Notes: a model not told the origin generated them from the letters alone. DNA of 64,000 bases from Globodera rostochiensis (GCA_018350325.1 JAEVLN010000035.1:309695-373694); one strand, 5' to 3'; counted from the first letter of the stretch, positions 27,173 through 41,417 are shown. Translations and numbers: made by a program.

Positions 27173-27599
27173 ATATTTTATTTTTAATCATTGAATTATA
27201 GAAATTATTATTTTATAATTAGGTAGGTTATTTCTTTAATTTTTATGTTGCGGCAGAAAAAATTGAAATTTTTCATAACTTGTCAATATATCTCGTACGA
27301 CATTCGTTCTTTTTGTATTTTATTATTTTATTTTGTTAAAAAATAACAAACAAAAAGTTCCTGTTACTTATCATGTTTATGAGAAACTTTATTATTTTGA
27401 AATATCTTTTATTTATTAACCAAAATTTGAAAAAATGGAGTAAAATATTACTCCTTTTATAGATAATTATCTTTTTCATATAATATGAGTATAAATTCTA
27501 TTAATAAACAAAGAATTTTATATAAACCAAATAATTATTAACTTAAGTTAAATTAACTTTTTTATTTAAATTTTATATGCTTTATATTTTGTTGAAAAT

Positions 27600-27720
27600 T
27601 TCTCCATTCGTACAAACCATATGCCGAACATGATGAAGGCATGGCCCGTCTCGTGACCAGTAATCCTCGCTTTGTTGTGTTAAATAAAACGATGTTCTTA
27701 ATATTCTAAAAAATATATTC
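27600..27720 (+). CDS. Weak coding-like island
   Basis: A + frame reads KPYAEHDEGMARLVTSNPRF and onward for about 32 codons, with G at position 1 in about 28% of codons and few elsewhere. The - strand of the same island reads ITGHETGHAFIMFGIW, with an HExGH motif, and has a possible donor (GTTTGT). I cannot tell which strand is real, and no acceptor with a pyrimidine tract is visible on +. Confidence 0.2.
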
Positions 27721-29664
27721 TTTAAAATGACAATTTATTAAACAGTAAAAATCGAAGAAAGTTAATTTTTTATTAAAATGTGTTTTATCTTTATTTGGTA
27801 AAATTATTTATTAATTTCTAGCAAAATCAATTTGGGTTCAATCGTTTTTTTCTGTTTGATAGATTATTTTTAAATGTTTATTAACAATTACATAACAATC
27901 ATTTTTTTGAAATGAATAAAGGTAAATCCATGTTATTTTTTTATTATTAATTATATTTATTGCAATATTTTTGGTGAGATTTGTATTTAATATTTAATAA
28001 TTTTCATAATAAAATGGAATCAAGTTTATTTTTATGTGCATTTTGTTTATAATTAAAAATTTATTGACACCTTTTTTATAATAATTTTTACCATCTAAAA
28101 TTCAAATAAATGGATAATTTGTATTAAAAGTAATTAATTTATGTAATAAAAATCATAAAATCAAAATCAAAATTTTACTTCCGCTAGATTTTGTTTATAG
28201 AGTTTGATTATTACATAAATATGATTATACCGTTTACTAATCTTCTTCATCGGGTAATAATTGCTTTACATGAATGTGTATTTTCTTTTATTCAAATGAT
28301 GCATGCTCAAGTGCCGAAGATACAATGTTCAGTATGCATTGAATGTAGCTGTTACATTAGTATAATTTTTTTTTGTTGTTATTCAAAAAAACCTTACACA
28401 CTAATACGACATCTGCTCGATAATATCGGTGTAAAAATTTACATTTAATTTATTTAAATTTAAATTTAATGTTTTATTCTTAATTTGCATTTGCATTTAG
28501 ATTTAATTTTGTATTATTTGGCCAGTAGATTGTTATTTTTGTCGATGTCGAGTTTAAATGCTTTCATTAAGGTTTGCCTTTGTTCAGTTATTTTTAAGTT
28601 AAACTAGTTTATTGATATTTTGAAAATTTATTTACATTATATAATCCTTAATTATCATTGAATTTTTAAGTTTGTGGCCGCTGGTTGGGGTTTTCTTTAT
28701 TATTCATAAAGAGTATAAAATATTGTTATTTTAACTCTCGTTCTTTGCGCATTATGACTTGTGATAATTTGTTTTTTTATTTGCGTATGTTAATACATGT
28801 AATTTGGATTTTTTCTTTGTTTTAATTGGTTTTAAACTCATGTGCGAAAGCGGCTAAAGTTTAAATATTATTGTAAATTATTTTACAATTTAACAGGAAA
28901 ACTAAATTATGATTCTACAACCATTTATATATTATATTTATTTTAAATATGTTTATCAAATTAGGTATTATAGCATTTCGAGAAATATTCGATTATAAAT
29001 TTCGAAGATTTTTGTAAGTCACTTAATTTAATAAAGTTGAACAGTTTTACACGGTTTGACATATATAGTTGTTATAAATTGTATAATTACTATAATTACG
29101 TATTGGGACATCATTGGGTTTGAGGCTTGCTTTGATACAAAATTTATTTTTTATTGCTGTTTTTGGTTTAAATTCTTTAAATTATTTTATTGAGTCAATT
29201 TTTTTTTCTTCTTTCGTATAAACGCTAAATAATTGCATTAGAAATTAAAATTTATTTTATATATTTTTTGACTCACAATTTATTCTTATCGTTTTTCTCT
29301 TTATCTCAAGAGGTTTATTACGTAGATTTTGTAATATATTGTCACTTGACATGTTCGTGGGCATTATTTGCGCTAAAAATATTTGTTAGTTTATAGTTAC
29401 TTCTTAATTAATATTTCACATTTCATTAAACTTGAGCATTTAAAGGTGTTTATAAAAATTTTAACGCATGTAGACATTTTAATTTATAAATTTGATCTTT
29501 ATTTATTTAATTTTTTAGAAGAATACTCTTACATTCTTTAGTTATTAATTAAAGAAAATATATTTCTTTTTTATAACTTCGTTATCTGCTAATGCTTACC
29601 ATGAATATTGCCGCGTAAAATTAACATTTATCTATATAAATATTTGAGTGTTTTTTTTCGTCAG

Positions 29665-29806
29665 CTGGGTGGCCCTAACATCTGCACCCACCAGTACAAG
29701 AAGCACGGCAAATGTTGCCCTAGCCGCCCCAATCATTGTGCCTGGAGTTGTAGATGCTGTTTTCGCATTCCAATTTCTTGCTCTTCAGACATTGGTGCGC
29801 ATCTGA
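29665..29806 (+). CDS. Candidate terminal coding exon, hydrophobic
   Basis: A strong acceptor (GTGTTTTTTTTCGTCAG) is followed by one nucleotide and then 46 codons to a TGA. The peptide starts WVALTSAPTSTRSTANVALA and becomes hydrophobic and Val/Ala-rich, so it could be a membrane-anchored or secreted tail. G is at position 1 in about 38% of codons and at positions 2 and 3 in about 12% each. A Cys-rich reading in another + frame and a signal-peptide-like reading on - are less well supported by splice signals. Family unknown. Confidence 0.4.
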
Positions 29807-31232
29807 TAATATCAATATTTTGTATTAAGTAATTTTATTTATTTAATTTTTTTAGTACAATAGATTTAATTAGTATTAAGAGTAACAAATATTCAAATAA
29901 AAGTCAATATCATAACCTGAGTTCCTACTCTTTAATTTACCGATACATTTATTGTTTTTAAATGATGTGGTTTGCAAATGAATTTATTTCAAGGCTTTGA
30001 CCCTAGTCAGATTAAATTTGCAATTAATTCCTTTTATTTTTGTTTCTTCATATAATTGTCAATTAAATATTCCGATAATATACAATTTGTCTAATAATGA
30101 AATATCGTGTTTTTTATAACAGGTATTTTCTTTTATTTGCGTTGTCGCAGCATGTTTTTACATAACAAAAATAAAGGTTCACTTTCGGCTTTGTTTCATT
30201 TTTAAGAATTTTTGTAAGTTGTATTTTAAATTGTTCTTTCATTTTTAAATTTAATGAGATAAAGTACGCTTTTTCGTAGTTCATTATTTGCAGCTTTATT
30301 TAAAACCGTTCTGCTTATGATTTTTCATAAATTGATTTAGTTTTAAGCTAGCAGATAATTCATATCCCCGCTACGCCTTTTGAGTTAATTATATCTTTAA
30401 GTTTGCATATTTATTCAAACTTTTCCGGATTCTAAAATTATAGTTGGGCAATCAAAAGCATTAGTGAGTTTGATGGTGTTTGTGTCACGGTTAATTCAGG
30501 TGCTGTATTAGCGTATTAGGATACAAACACATAAAAAAGTAAATTTTTATTAAGAACTTGCCTTTTTATATTTTTTTTATCGAATTCACATTATTTAATT
30601 ACAACAATCCAAATTAAATTAAATTTTACAGTATGTCTAACTAACTATTTTACAATATAAACAACAAATAATTCCTCCAGTTTGATCTTGCAGTTTGCTA
30701 ACTTTTCTAGCATGCTTGTAATATTTCTAGCAACTTAACAATTTATAAGTAAAAAATACGTAAGTTATTCATTTCAAATAGCAACGTTTACCTCATTAGG
30801 CGATCTTATCAGGTTTCAATTTATAATTTATTTTTAAGCTGTGCGTTTCTAAGCTATTTAAAATTTTATTTTAAGGTTTTGCTAAAAATAAATTATGTAT
30901 TTATTTATAGGGCTTAAATATTTTGCGGAGAAATTGGCAGGCTCATCATTTTTGTTAGTTGGATAGTATTTGAGCAAATAATTAATTATATTTTTAAAAA
31001 CTATTTAGTAATTAAATGTTTTCTGTTGTTTTTATTTTTATGAATAAATTTTAGATTGCGACGCCATTCCCTTATTGTAGTAGTCGATTGGTATACGGAT
31101 TGAATTTATTTAGAAATTAAGATGTTATAAAATTTATGCCAAAAAATAAATTATTATATAAATAGATTTACAAATTCTTTAATATTAAAAAATAGATAAT
31201 TTGCTAACCCCTAGCATATTGCTTAAACGACA

Positions 31233-31260
31233 TACTAACCGATTGCTCCTCCATTCGCAG
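31233..31260 (+). promoter_or_regulatory. Intron 3' end: branch point, pyrimidine tract, acceptor
   Basis: TACTAAC, identical to the classic branch-point consensus, is followed by a C/T-rich tract and CAG at 31,258-31,260. This is the clearest splice acceptor in the window. Confidence 0.65.
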
Positions 31261-31385
31261 AATCATCGCGGCCTAAAAGTTGGAAAAACACCGGAATAGG
31301 CAAACTAAACCCTCGTCTCCTCTACCATTTTCACCACACTAACCTTCATTGTCTCTGTCATTTGTAACATTGCGAATCGCTGGAT
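31261..31385 (+). ncRNA. Spliced exon without open frame (UTR or lncRNA)
   Basis: This 125-nt exon lies between the acceptor just described and a strong donor, GTGAGT. All three + frames contain stops (TAG, TAA and TAA), so it is not a standard coding exon. It is probably an untranslated exon of a + strand gene or part of a long non-coding RNA. It lies 1.5 kb after the candidate terminal exon at 29.7 kb, so it could belong to a neighbouring transcript. Confidence 0.5.
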
Positions 31386-31893
31386 GTGAGTACGGACATT
31401 AAAAGCTTTTTTAATTAAAAAAAAGCAATAATTTCTACGTATTACTTATAATTAGAGATCACAATTATTTTATTTAACAAAAAAAAACGCTAAACGTTGT
31501 CATTTCTAATACAATATGTTAGTTTTAAGAGATTTTGTTTTTACGATTATTTAAATTTGGAGTTTAATGTATTGTATTTAAATAATCTTTTGCGTAGCGT
31601 GTGAATGCTGACTTCAGTAGTATTTTATGTGTTAATTGATGTGTTCTTTAGAATTTTATATTAAGTTGTTGTAGTTCAGTGTAGAACTTGTGGTTTAGTG
31701 CATCGAATGGTTTTTAATAACATTAACCTTTTAAATATTGATTTTAGTTCATAAATTTTCAAGTTTTTATTAAATATAAATTATGAATTGTTATAACTAT
31801 TTATTCGTTTATTAAATGGAATCAGTTTTAAGTTTATAATTTTTTGTTATAACTCTAATCAATTTTTATTTAATTTGATTTAGGAAACACAAA

Positions 31894-32091
31894 TTAGATG
31901 CAATTCAATATTTCTTCTTCATTGAACTCTGGTTCTTTGCCAGCCGTAACTCGGGCTTCTTCGCTCACATTTAGCTGCCTTTTTGGCTTCAATCCGCCAA
32001 ACTTCTTGTTTTCTTCTACCAGCCAATTTGGTGTCAACTCCGCTTTCAAGAATTTTCTCTTAACAAATGAAGCAAACATCCAACAATTGTT
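31894..32091 (-). CDS. Candidate terminal coding exon, charged protein
   Basis: On the - strand a possible acceptor (TTAAATTTAG) at 32,093-32,092 is followed by 65 open codons and a TAA. An internal ATG at 32,079 could instead be the start. The peptide includes FVKRKFLKAELTPNWLVEEN and ends EPEFNEEEILNCI; it is charged and looks soluble. G is at codon position 1 in about 37% of codons in the central part, the strongest bias among the longer islands. The antisense frame is Ser/Phe-rich without such bias. Family not recognised. Confidence 0.5.
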   Translation of the reverse strand, partial: NNCWMFASFVKRKFLKAELTPNWLVEENKKFGGLKPKRQLNVSEEARVTAGKEPEFNEEEILNCI

Positions 32092-32099
32092 CTAAATTT

Positions 32100-35000
32100 A
32101 AGGTACTCTGCTAATAAATGTATTGTTTTATAAAATGAGAAATCGGCCATATATTTTTTATTTACGACCTTAATTTTAATTAAAATCTGAAAAATCGAAT
32201 AAGAATTTAAAAGGGCATAAAATGATCACCGCTTAAAAATATGTAAATTCGCCTATAAATAACACTCGTTCACTAAATAGGCAATAATTTAAAAGATTAT
32301 TTTAAAAATATAAATTCAAAAAATTATGATTATAACTACGAATAATTTAACCAGGGTATAATCATTCTAGATTTTTGCTTTGTATAATTTTTTTAATGTT
32401 TATAATTAAATTTAGGTAAATTATTATATATTTTAGTTTATAACAATTAAATTTATTTTATTAACATCATTTAACAATTCTCATCCGATATTTGTTTAAT
32501 GTACCTCCTCCAGTTTTGCAATCGTATAATTTTTAAAATGAAAATATAATCTATTTAGTAAATTGTGAAACACTATTTTCCGATTAAATGACATTTTTTA
32601 CCTGGTTGTAAATAATAATATTTGTTTTCTCAAATGGTGCTATAGCCGACGCAATTGTACGCAAGTGCAAAATGTTCGTAAATATAATTAATGTTTTTTC
32701 TATTACTTATTTATTCAGGGCTCTAAGTTAATGCATCCAATCAAAATTACAGTCAAACAAAAGGTTCTGAAGTGATCGACAATCGAATTTGACAAGAAAA
32801 TGTAAAATAATATCCTCAAAATATGTTGAAACATTTTGGTGTCTCAATGAAAACGACGAAGTATTTTAAACATCTTTATTTAAAAAATGTAAAGAAATTT
32901 TCATGAATATTTGTGATTGGACGTATGAATTTGATTGAGCGCACAAACTTCGATTGGGCGCATAAACTGAAATCGAGTATTTAGTACTTATAAAGAGCAA
33001 CATATTTAAATTTTTATATTAATTCTCCGACATTTGTATGCGCAAGCCAGGTTTCTGTTCGCACTCCTTTCGGTCTTCTTTGCCTTGAGTAAGCAACTTT
33101 AGCCATGCTAAAAAACTTATTCTTTATAAATAAGAGATATTTTGCTTCCGGCATCAGAATGTTGTCGTTCTTCGTCCTGTTAAACGCGTAGTCAATGCAA
33201 AGATTAACATTAGATTGATTGTAATAAAATTTATGTTGTTATTATGTGATAATGTAGTTGATGCAGCAGGGCGAATAATATATTCTTGGCAGTTTTAAAT
33301 AATTATTAATAATATATTGATATTTTGTTATGATTTTTAATAAGCATTTTTTTTGTTTTATTATATTTGGTGTATAACATTCATACATATATAGTAAAGC
33401 CGGACCCAATTATTTTTATTATTCCTTGGTAAGAAATGGGCCAACGTGCCAATGTTTATACTCATATGTTGGTGTTTAAGTTTAATTAAAAATATTTTTA
33501 TTTTGCAATTTTCACAATGTAACCTTTTAAGTTTACAGATCCAATTGTTTTTTAAATGATTCCCGCCCATGGCGTTTTCCTTTTATGAACTTTTTGGTTT
33601 TAATTAATATTACGTTTATTTTTAGTTTTTCAGTATCTCGAGCGCCAATTGTATATAACTTTTTTCATATTTATTTATTTTTTGTCTAGGTTAAACATTT
33701 GTTATTTCTTATGATTTAAAACAGAAATCAGAATCCTCAAAATCCTTTCTTAAAATTTTTACTGATTATTTTTTTGCGTCTCTGGCCGTTAACGACTTTA
33801 TTTGGCAATTTAAATTTGTTTGTAGATAAAAATAGTTTTATTACGTTGAAAACAAAATAAAGAACTTTGGCATTTTTAGACTTCACCTTGGCATATACGG
33901 CAGCGGCTAAATAATGCTCAACCGAAAGATTAAACAAGTTTAAATTTGTTATGTCAGCACAAAAAATAATTTGACAAGCATTTTGTGGAATTACAAAGTT
34001 GGTAATTGGTTTAATGCCAATTCTTTTCTTCCATCACAACTTATGGTTCCCACCGCTTGGATTGCCGCGTTTTTGTTGTTTTCCCGGAAGTGAGCATACA
34101 TTCGTTCAATTGGTAAAAAACGTATTATGAGTCTATGGAGGAGGAGGGCAGTTAGCTAAGTTTCTAATTATTACAAAGATTTTAGATAACAAAAAGATAT
34201 AAATTTGTAAAATTGAATTTAGTTTTATATCTTTGATCTGGTCTTATTTATTTTTGTTAATGATTGCATCTATTATTATACCAAATATTCAATTAAAATT
34301 AGGATCATATGAAAGAATTTAACAGGATTAAAATATTTCAATAGATGTTACTAGTATTAATTACTCTTTTTAGATCGAAATAACATTTTTATATCTTTAC
34401 CGTTAAAATCAAATTCAACTATATTTATAAAGTACGGATACGCGTATACACAGGCTGGCATTGTTAATTTTATTTATAATAAATTTCTTTTTGGGGTTTA
34501 AGCTTTTCAAATTTTTAATGTTTGCGAAAAGGCTTATGCTTTAATTTACGTTAATTTTGCTTATACATTTTTATCAACTATAAAGGGCATTATATATTGA
34601 TTAATAAGCTTTAACTTTTATGTATATAGTCTGTTATGTTTATATAAGTGTAACTAATAGGCGAACATTTATTCTATACGTTTTATTCAATTATAAATAT
34701 TAATCAAAATTGTATTTCAATTAAATTTGTTATTTTTTCTTGGATATTTTTTTTTATTACACTCTCTTCCTTATTCATAATTCAGAATTTTATGTCATTT
34801 TAGTTAAATATCATTTTTATTAAAATACATTTTCTTATTTTGTTATTTCATTTATTTATTTGTCTTAAAACGATGTTGATAATGTTAATAAAAAAGAAGT
34901 ATTTTGAATTTGCTTTTATGTGGTTAAGCGGTGCCGAGAGCCCTTTTTCCCTCTTACGTACATCAAACTGTTTGCTCAACCCGAGTGTGACAAGGGAACC

Positions 35001-36070
35001 TTTACAATTAATTTAAATTTATAGAATATAACAATTTGCTTGAAAAAAAATTAAGGAAAAATAATTTGATCAATTTACTTTGCTTTTTCATATTTTTTAT
35101 GCTACAATCCGTTTCCTCAACGTTTTTATCTAAATGAATATTAGTTTCTTTCATTATTTAATTTAAATTTTGCATAGAAGTAATTGGTTAGATAAATTAA
35201 TAAAAATTTTATTCAAGAAGAATAGTAAGCTTTTAAATGTTTCCAAAATGTTTACGTTCATTCATTCTGAACTTATGCCATTGCTTATTTTCCGCCGTCG
35301 TTGTCTCCTGGATCCAGGCGGTTGAGCCATTCAACTCCTTCTTGCGTCGCCGTCTCGAGGTCAACTGAATTTTGCAGAAGTTAAAAGTGAATTATGAGCA
35401 GACCCCACCACCGCTAAAGTCGAAATTTTTGTGGATTTCCTTAACAAAAATTTGCAAAGTGCATACCAAAAAAAAAAAACTAAAAATTCGTTGTTTATTT
35501 TCAAAATTTTTCCCGTTCCCGTGCGGGATTCCCGTCCCGCAACTCTTTGAATTCCCCTTCCCGCTTACATTCCGTCTTTCGATATAACCATTTCGTCATT
35601 TAGATTAATATTCTTTTTGGTGATCATGCAATTTGTGGACAGTAAAAAACCGCGCTATTTTAAAATTCACATTTTTAAGGTTTGGACCTAGTGAGCGATG
35701 TTGGCAGCATTTAATATTATTAATTGTCAAAAAAATTATTATTTCTTTGAGCCATTTATAAAATTATCATAATTTCATTTAAATCTTTTATGTCGAAATA
35801 ATAATATAAATTTTGATTTTCATACTGCATATTAAACTGCAATTTTACAACTTTTTGTTTGTGAGATTTATTTTTTGTTTTACGAGATTCTGATTGCATT
35901 TTGATTTTAAATATATTAATAATAAAAAGCTTGGTAAATCGAACACGTCGCAGTAAATGAGGCGGGCTTTGAAGTTACTAGATTAAGTTTATTTACAATG
36001 TTTTTTAATTTTTTTGATTTTTAATATTATTTGAATTTATTTTTGTCTACTTTTAATTACTATTTCTTGA
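32100..36070. other. T-rich domain, scattered small islands
   Basis: The + strand is T-rich. GC-richer patches occur near 34,926-34,998 and 35,510-35,580. The second holds a perfect 7-bp hairpin (TGCGGGA/TCCCGCA) at 35,522-35,541. No coding frame with bias and no splice pair were found. Confidence 0.45.
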
Positions 36071-38982
36071 CGATGCTATACGAACAACTTATTAATAAAC
36101 AATTATAAATACAAATACAACATTATAAATGATTTAAAATCCTAATAGAAGATATTGTCAAATTTTAAATGATTCATAATATTTCAATAAAAATATAAAA
36201 AATATTTTACTCATTTAATCCTTTGATAATTGTTTTTATTACTGAAAATCCCGAAATAAAAATTAAATAACATAAATTTTAAGGATATATATAAACGCAA
36301 AAGTTAGCATAATCAACAAAATTGAGAATTTTTTATAAGCTTTTTATAAAACAAGTTTAAAATGAAGCTACAAAATGCATTAATACTGTAATTATTAAAA
36401 AATTAGAAATCTACCTAAGAATCAAAAAATTCACTTTAGATATATTATTGTGAAAAAAAAGATCAATTATATAGTAAAAAAAAGAAAATTGATGATATAC
36501 ATATATAGTAATTTTTCATATTTAATTTAAATTAAAAAACACTAGAAATCATAATCTGAAATTGCATACATATAAACGTCAGGTATCGGATTTAAGTAAC
36601 AGCTTTAAATGAGTTGACTAACTGATCTATAAATTAGATTATTTATAAATCCAATATAATACAAAAACAAAGGTCATTTACGCAATATATTAATTCAATA
36701 AATAATTATATGAAGGTATTGATATGACGGAAGATGATGAAATATAGGGTAATTTGTCTGAAGGACACGTGAACGTTTTGTATTGCTCTTAATTTTGTTT
36801 GAATGCCGTAATTAAATTTACGCTCATTATTTGTTATATGCAGTGAATTTTGTTTTGCATTTAAAGTTTTAAAAATGTTTTTATCTTTGTTAAAAAGTTA
36901 AACTTACGTTTTCGCCCAACAAATTGCTATTGATGTTTATATTGTTGGTTTATTTTATTTGAAATTATGAGAATTTTATGCATCTATTTACGTCTGTATA
37001 ATTTTATAGCCTTAAATTTAATCAAAGGTCAAACTCAATTCCGTGTTGTTCTCATATTAAAAATAGTAATAAATTTAGCAATAGAGGCATGCATTTGTCT
37101 TAAGAATGTTGAGGTCCGTCGTTCTTCTTTATTTTTCGGCACAGGCTCGGCCAATACATTAGTTGCATCTGACCAATTGTGTATATAAAACTAAAAAAAA
37201 CTATACCCCTATTAAAATTAAATTGCGAATTAAATTTGTTTAATTTACTTATATTGAAAATATCGCAAAAAGAAACAGCCAACCAAGTGTCAACAATACT
37301 GGCAACATAGCAATTATTAAATATAAACTACAGTACCACACCGTTGGACACTGGTCCAAAACGACCGAGACCGAGGGCGGGAAAAAAAGAATTAAACTTT
37401 AAAGAATTGATAAACACACAATCTTTGAATGAAACTATTACTTCAAATTTCAATTTATTTGTTTTCAACAAACATATTGAATTAAATAAGTGTCTGACAA
37501 TATGTATAATAAAAAAACAGTATGTTAATAAATTTTTAAAAAACATCAATAATCGTTAATTTGCGATTTTTTTGAATTGAGTAAAATAAAGCGAACATCT
37601 ATTACAACATTTTAAAATCGTATTAAACTCAAATATTTTAAATATATAACAAATGTTTTGCGCTTCGTAAAGGTCGGTAGTATCACGGATTCCATTGGAG
37701 ACGACGCCAACATTTTGATGATGAGTTCATAAACTTTATCCTATATTTTATAATAAAAAATAACAACAAAAATCAATAGGATATTTTGGTCAAAAATGAT
37801 CGAAGAAATTTATATAAAATTTTTGAAAAAATATAATTTAAACTGCTGATACCAAATATACAAATGTAATCAAAATATCTCGTAAAAAAACAATAATAAA
37901 ATATTGCTCAAAAAGCGCGTACAAATTTGATATTTTTCACTCAATGAGATTCAATTATCCAAATGTGAGTAAATAAGAAACGTAATATTCAAAAAATTAT
38001 AATTCTTGGTATAAAAAAAATTAACGCATTATTTTTATATTACTAAGAAGTCTAGATTGTGAGCCATCTCTGAAAAAGACCCATTTTTCGCAATCAGATG
38101 GAGCAGGCAAGCATGGAGTTCTTCCGCTGAAAATATAAAAAACTGCATTTAATTAATAGACAAATGTTAAATATTTAGACAATTCTTAATAAATACAGAA
38201 ACAATCATTCTTTATTTCAATTTATTGAACTTTAATTTACATCTATTTGGTTGCAGATAAGCACAATGACAACCTATTATGGTTGTCCGCCATAGATATT
38301 CAATTCAATAACATTATTAAATGTGATAATTCATGTTTTAAAAATAACAAAATTGAAATGCGGCTTCGCATTATTAAATGGCTTATGAATAAACAAAAAG
38401 TTACGCATATATTAATAAATTATATAAAAATATAAATAGAACCCAAAAAAAAAATCGTCAATACTAAAAAAACAAAAAAACATATTTGTGTTTCAAATTT
38501 AATCAAAAAATATATGCATAATTTTAATTTAAAGTGGTTTTAAAACCTATTCATTTAATTTGGTTTAAAATTTGTAATTTGAATTTTTGGCGATTTGATT
38601 TCGCAGACCCTGTTCCAATTTTTTAAGTTTTTTTTTATCACCAGTTTCGCTGTGTTAATTAATACTAGATAGATTAAAGTCATACGACGAGGCAAATGGT
38701 TTTTATTTATTATTTTATATAAGTATATTTTTTAAAATTTAATTTGTATTAGCTATAACAACGCATTATTTTAGAATTAACTTTTTAAAAATGAAAATAA
38801 AAATTGAATTAAATGTGAGTATGTAAAACTCCGTTAAAGAGCATATTAATCAATTGATTAATTTCTAACCATATTAATGGTCAACTAAAGGCATCTTTCC
38901 TCGATTTTCATCCTTTAAATGCAAACATTATAAATAACGCTAGCTTAGCAAATATGAAATCAATAGTTATTTTTTTGCGCCA
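36071..38982. other. Alternating A- and T-rich DNA, no confident gene
   Basis: Two + open frames near 37.3 and 38.2 kb are of chance length. No repeats or RNA genes recognised. Confidence 0.45.
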
Positions 38983-39053
38983 ATGAGAAAATTAAATCCC
39001 TTTTTTATTGAAGCTCTAAAGCGAGATATACAAAATAAATTTCAACAATTAAC
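38983..39053 (+). CDS. Candidate first coding exon (start codon to donor)
   Basis: An ATG opens 23 codons plus two nucleotides and ends at a near-perfect donor, GTAAGTA. The peptide starts MRKLNPFFIEALKRDIQNKF and could form an amphipathic helix. Length and phase (ending on AC of a codon) resemble the 11.87-kb first exon, but the sequences are unrelated. No downstream exon was identified. Confidence 0.4.
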
Positions 39054-41417
39054 GTAAGTAACTTTAAATTTAACAAAAAGTATAAATTTTTAAAGGTGGT
39101 TAACAATTTTTATTATTTAAAAAAATGTTGAGCAATACTTTTTTTAAGATAGTTAAGAAACAAATAGTATTAAAGAAAATAAGCAACCAAATTACGACTA
39201 CCTGAAAGGTTCGAAAATCCCCCAACTGTGGTTTTGATTTATTTATGTTTTGGAATCATTTTTTCATCATTAAGTGTTAAATTTCTGATTAAACCATTTA
39301 GAATATTTATCTTTCAAAAATTTTGCATACAAAAAGATTATTTTTTTAAATTTCTTAATTTTACATTTACTTGATTTTTTTAAAATTTATATATTTAAAA
39401 TATAATATTATTAAAAATTTATTACAAAAATATATAATGTCAACGATTCCCGTCTTGCGGTAATGAACTGAGTTAATGTTGAATATTTTGATTTTAGAAC
39501 AGTTAGAAACAACTCTGCTTACAGAAATTAGATTTTTTTATTGCTGTACCTTAAAATCTTTTTAAATTTATTAACCAAGATAATTTATTATAAATGCGCA
39601 CCGGGTTGCTGCGTTCGCTCTTCTGATTACTTCTTTTCCAAAACAGTGGCAACACATTTTTCTTATTTTTACATCAGAATTTTTAACGTAATTTCCATTT
39701 GCAAAATATTATTTTGTTTGTCAATTATTAAAATTTAACGCCATCTTCATTGTACGGCAAAACATAGATTAGATTTAACTAATGATGTCTTTTGTATTTT
39801 ATTTGTAAGAATCTTAATAAGGGCAATAATTAAGTTTTAAATGGTCAAAACTTGGGTTTATACCTTTTAAAATAGGATGTTTATTTTTAATTTTGGTTAC
39901 AGCTTGCATTGGTTTATTTTGTTTTTATTAAATTTAGTTTTGTCAGCCTTCCACTGCTTAATGCATTTATTTTATTGTCTTTAAATTATTTAGTTTAAGT
40001 TTTTGCTGCCATAAACTGTTACATTGTCCAAAGTCCGGTACGATCCGAAATTTCAGCCTCAAATACATTAATTTTTTGGGTTAATTTTATTTCTCATTTT
40101 GATATTTGTTTCATTTTAAGTTCATCACTTATTTCATTCGTTTTGATATTTTAAAAAGTTATTAATTTCAGAGGCTTATTTATTGTTTAGATGCCGCCTT
40201 TTTCATTCATTATTTTAATTTCAGTTTTCTTGATGCCCCGACATGGTTTGCATTTCTATGTTTGTTTGTACGTAATGTTTTTGTTCATGTTTTATATTGT
40301 TGTCTATAATGAAGACGTGGATTCCACGTACTTACTTAACTTTTGTTTTAATTACTTTGGCAATTAGTAAAATATGTCCTAGAACGTGATCGTGCTTCGT
40401 TTTGAGAACGTGATATTCCTCGTCGAAGTATTGGTTAGTTGTTTTAAATAATTGCTAATTTTCTCTAGTTCACTAAAAAATGCAATCTTCAAGTCACCAA
40501 AAAAGTTTTAATATAAAATTGAAATACCTGGGAGTGAATTAAATATATGCTGAGTCTAGCAAATGTTAAATTCGTAACTTAACATAAAAAAGTGATTAAT
40601 TTTAAACTTTTTATCAATTTCCATTAATGCTGTTGCTAAAAGCAGACAGCGGCAAATCACTAAATAAAAGGAATTTTGAAAAAAAAATTAAACGTTCTTT
40701 GATTAAATTCATTAATAATGAAAAAATAGTTTTGTAAAAGGGCTAAATAATTTATAATAAGCTATTTTTGAAAAGTTACCTTCAATTTCAATTTTTCATA
40801 TTAACTTACATTGCCTAACTTGTTTTTATCCTTTTACATGCTATTGATTTATTTAATACAAACTAAAACTAAATATTATCAATTATTAAAATCCAAAGAA
40901 AAAAACCAATCAAAAATAAATACAACGCTTGGGTGTCGATCAATTATTTCTTTTTATAATATATGTTTTATAGTTTTTACAGAGGGTAGTTTTGCAATAA
41001 TTCAACAAAGAAAAATAAGGTTTTATTCAAATATTTTTTGAAAAGTAAAATTTGCTTTTATTAAAAATAAGTTTTTAATAGAAATCTGAACCAAATCCAA
41101 AATCCAATGCCGACATAACCATCAAGCCAATTCTCAATTAATGTATTCTTGATTAATAAGAATTTTAAATTGGTTGATATGTTATTTATTAGGTATTCGG
41201 ACTGGTGTGAAATTCTGGGAAACTACTTGCTTTTATTCGGTCCTTTGGTTTAGCCATTTATGATAAGTTAGTTTTTGCCATTTCATTTGCACCAATTTTT
41301 TCTTTTATTTATTTTTTTGTTTTTTTAAATATCATTTTGGTTTTTAAAAAAAATGCACGATCGTTAATTATTTTAATTCATTCGTTTTTTATCAACTTTT
41401 ATTTTAATGACCTTTAA

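Noticed and set aside
26731..27260. hAT-like element with TGCCGCAAC/GTTGCGGCA ends
   Set aside because: Only 9 bp match in inverted orientation and no 8-bp target duplication is present.
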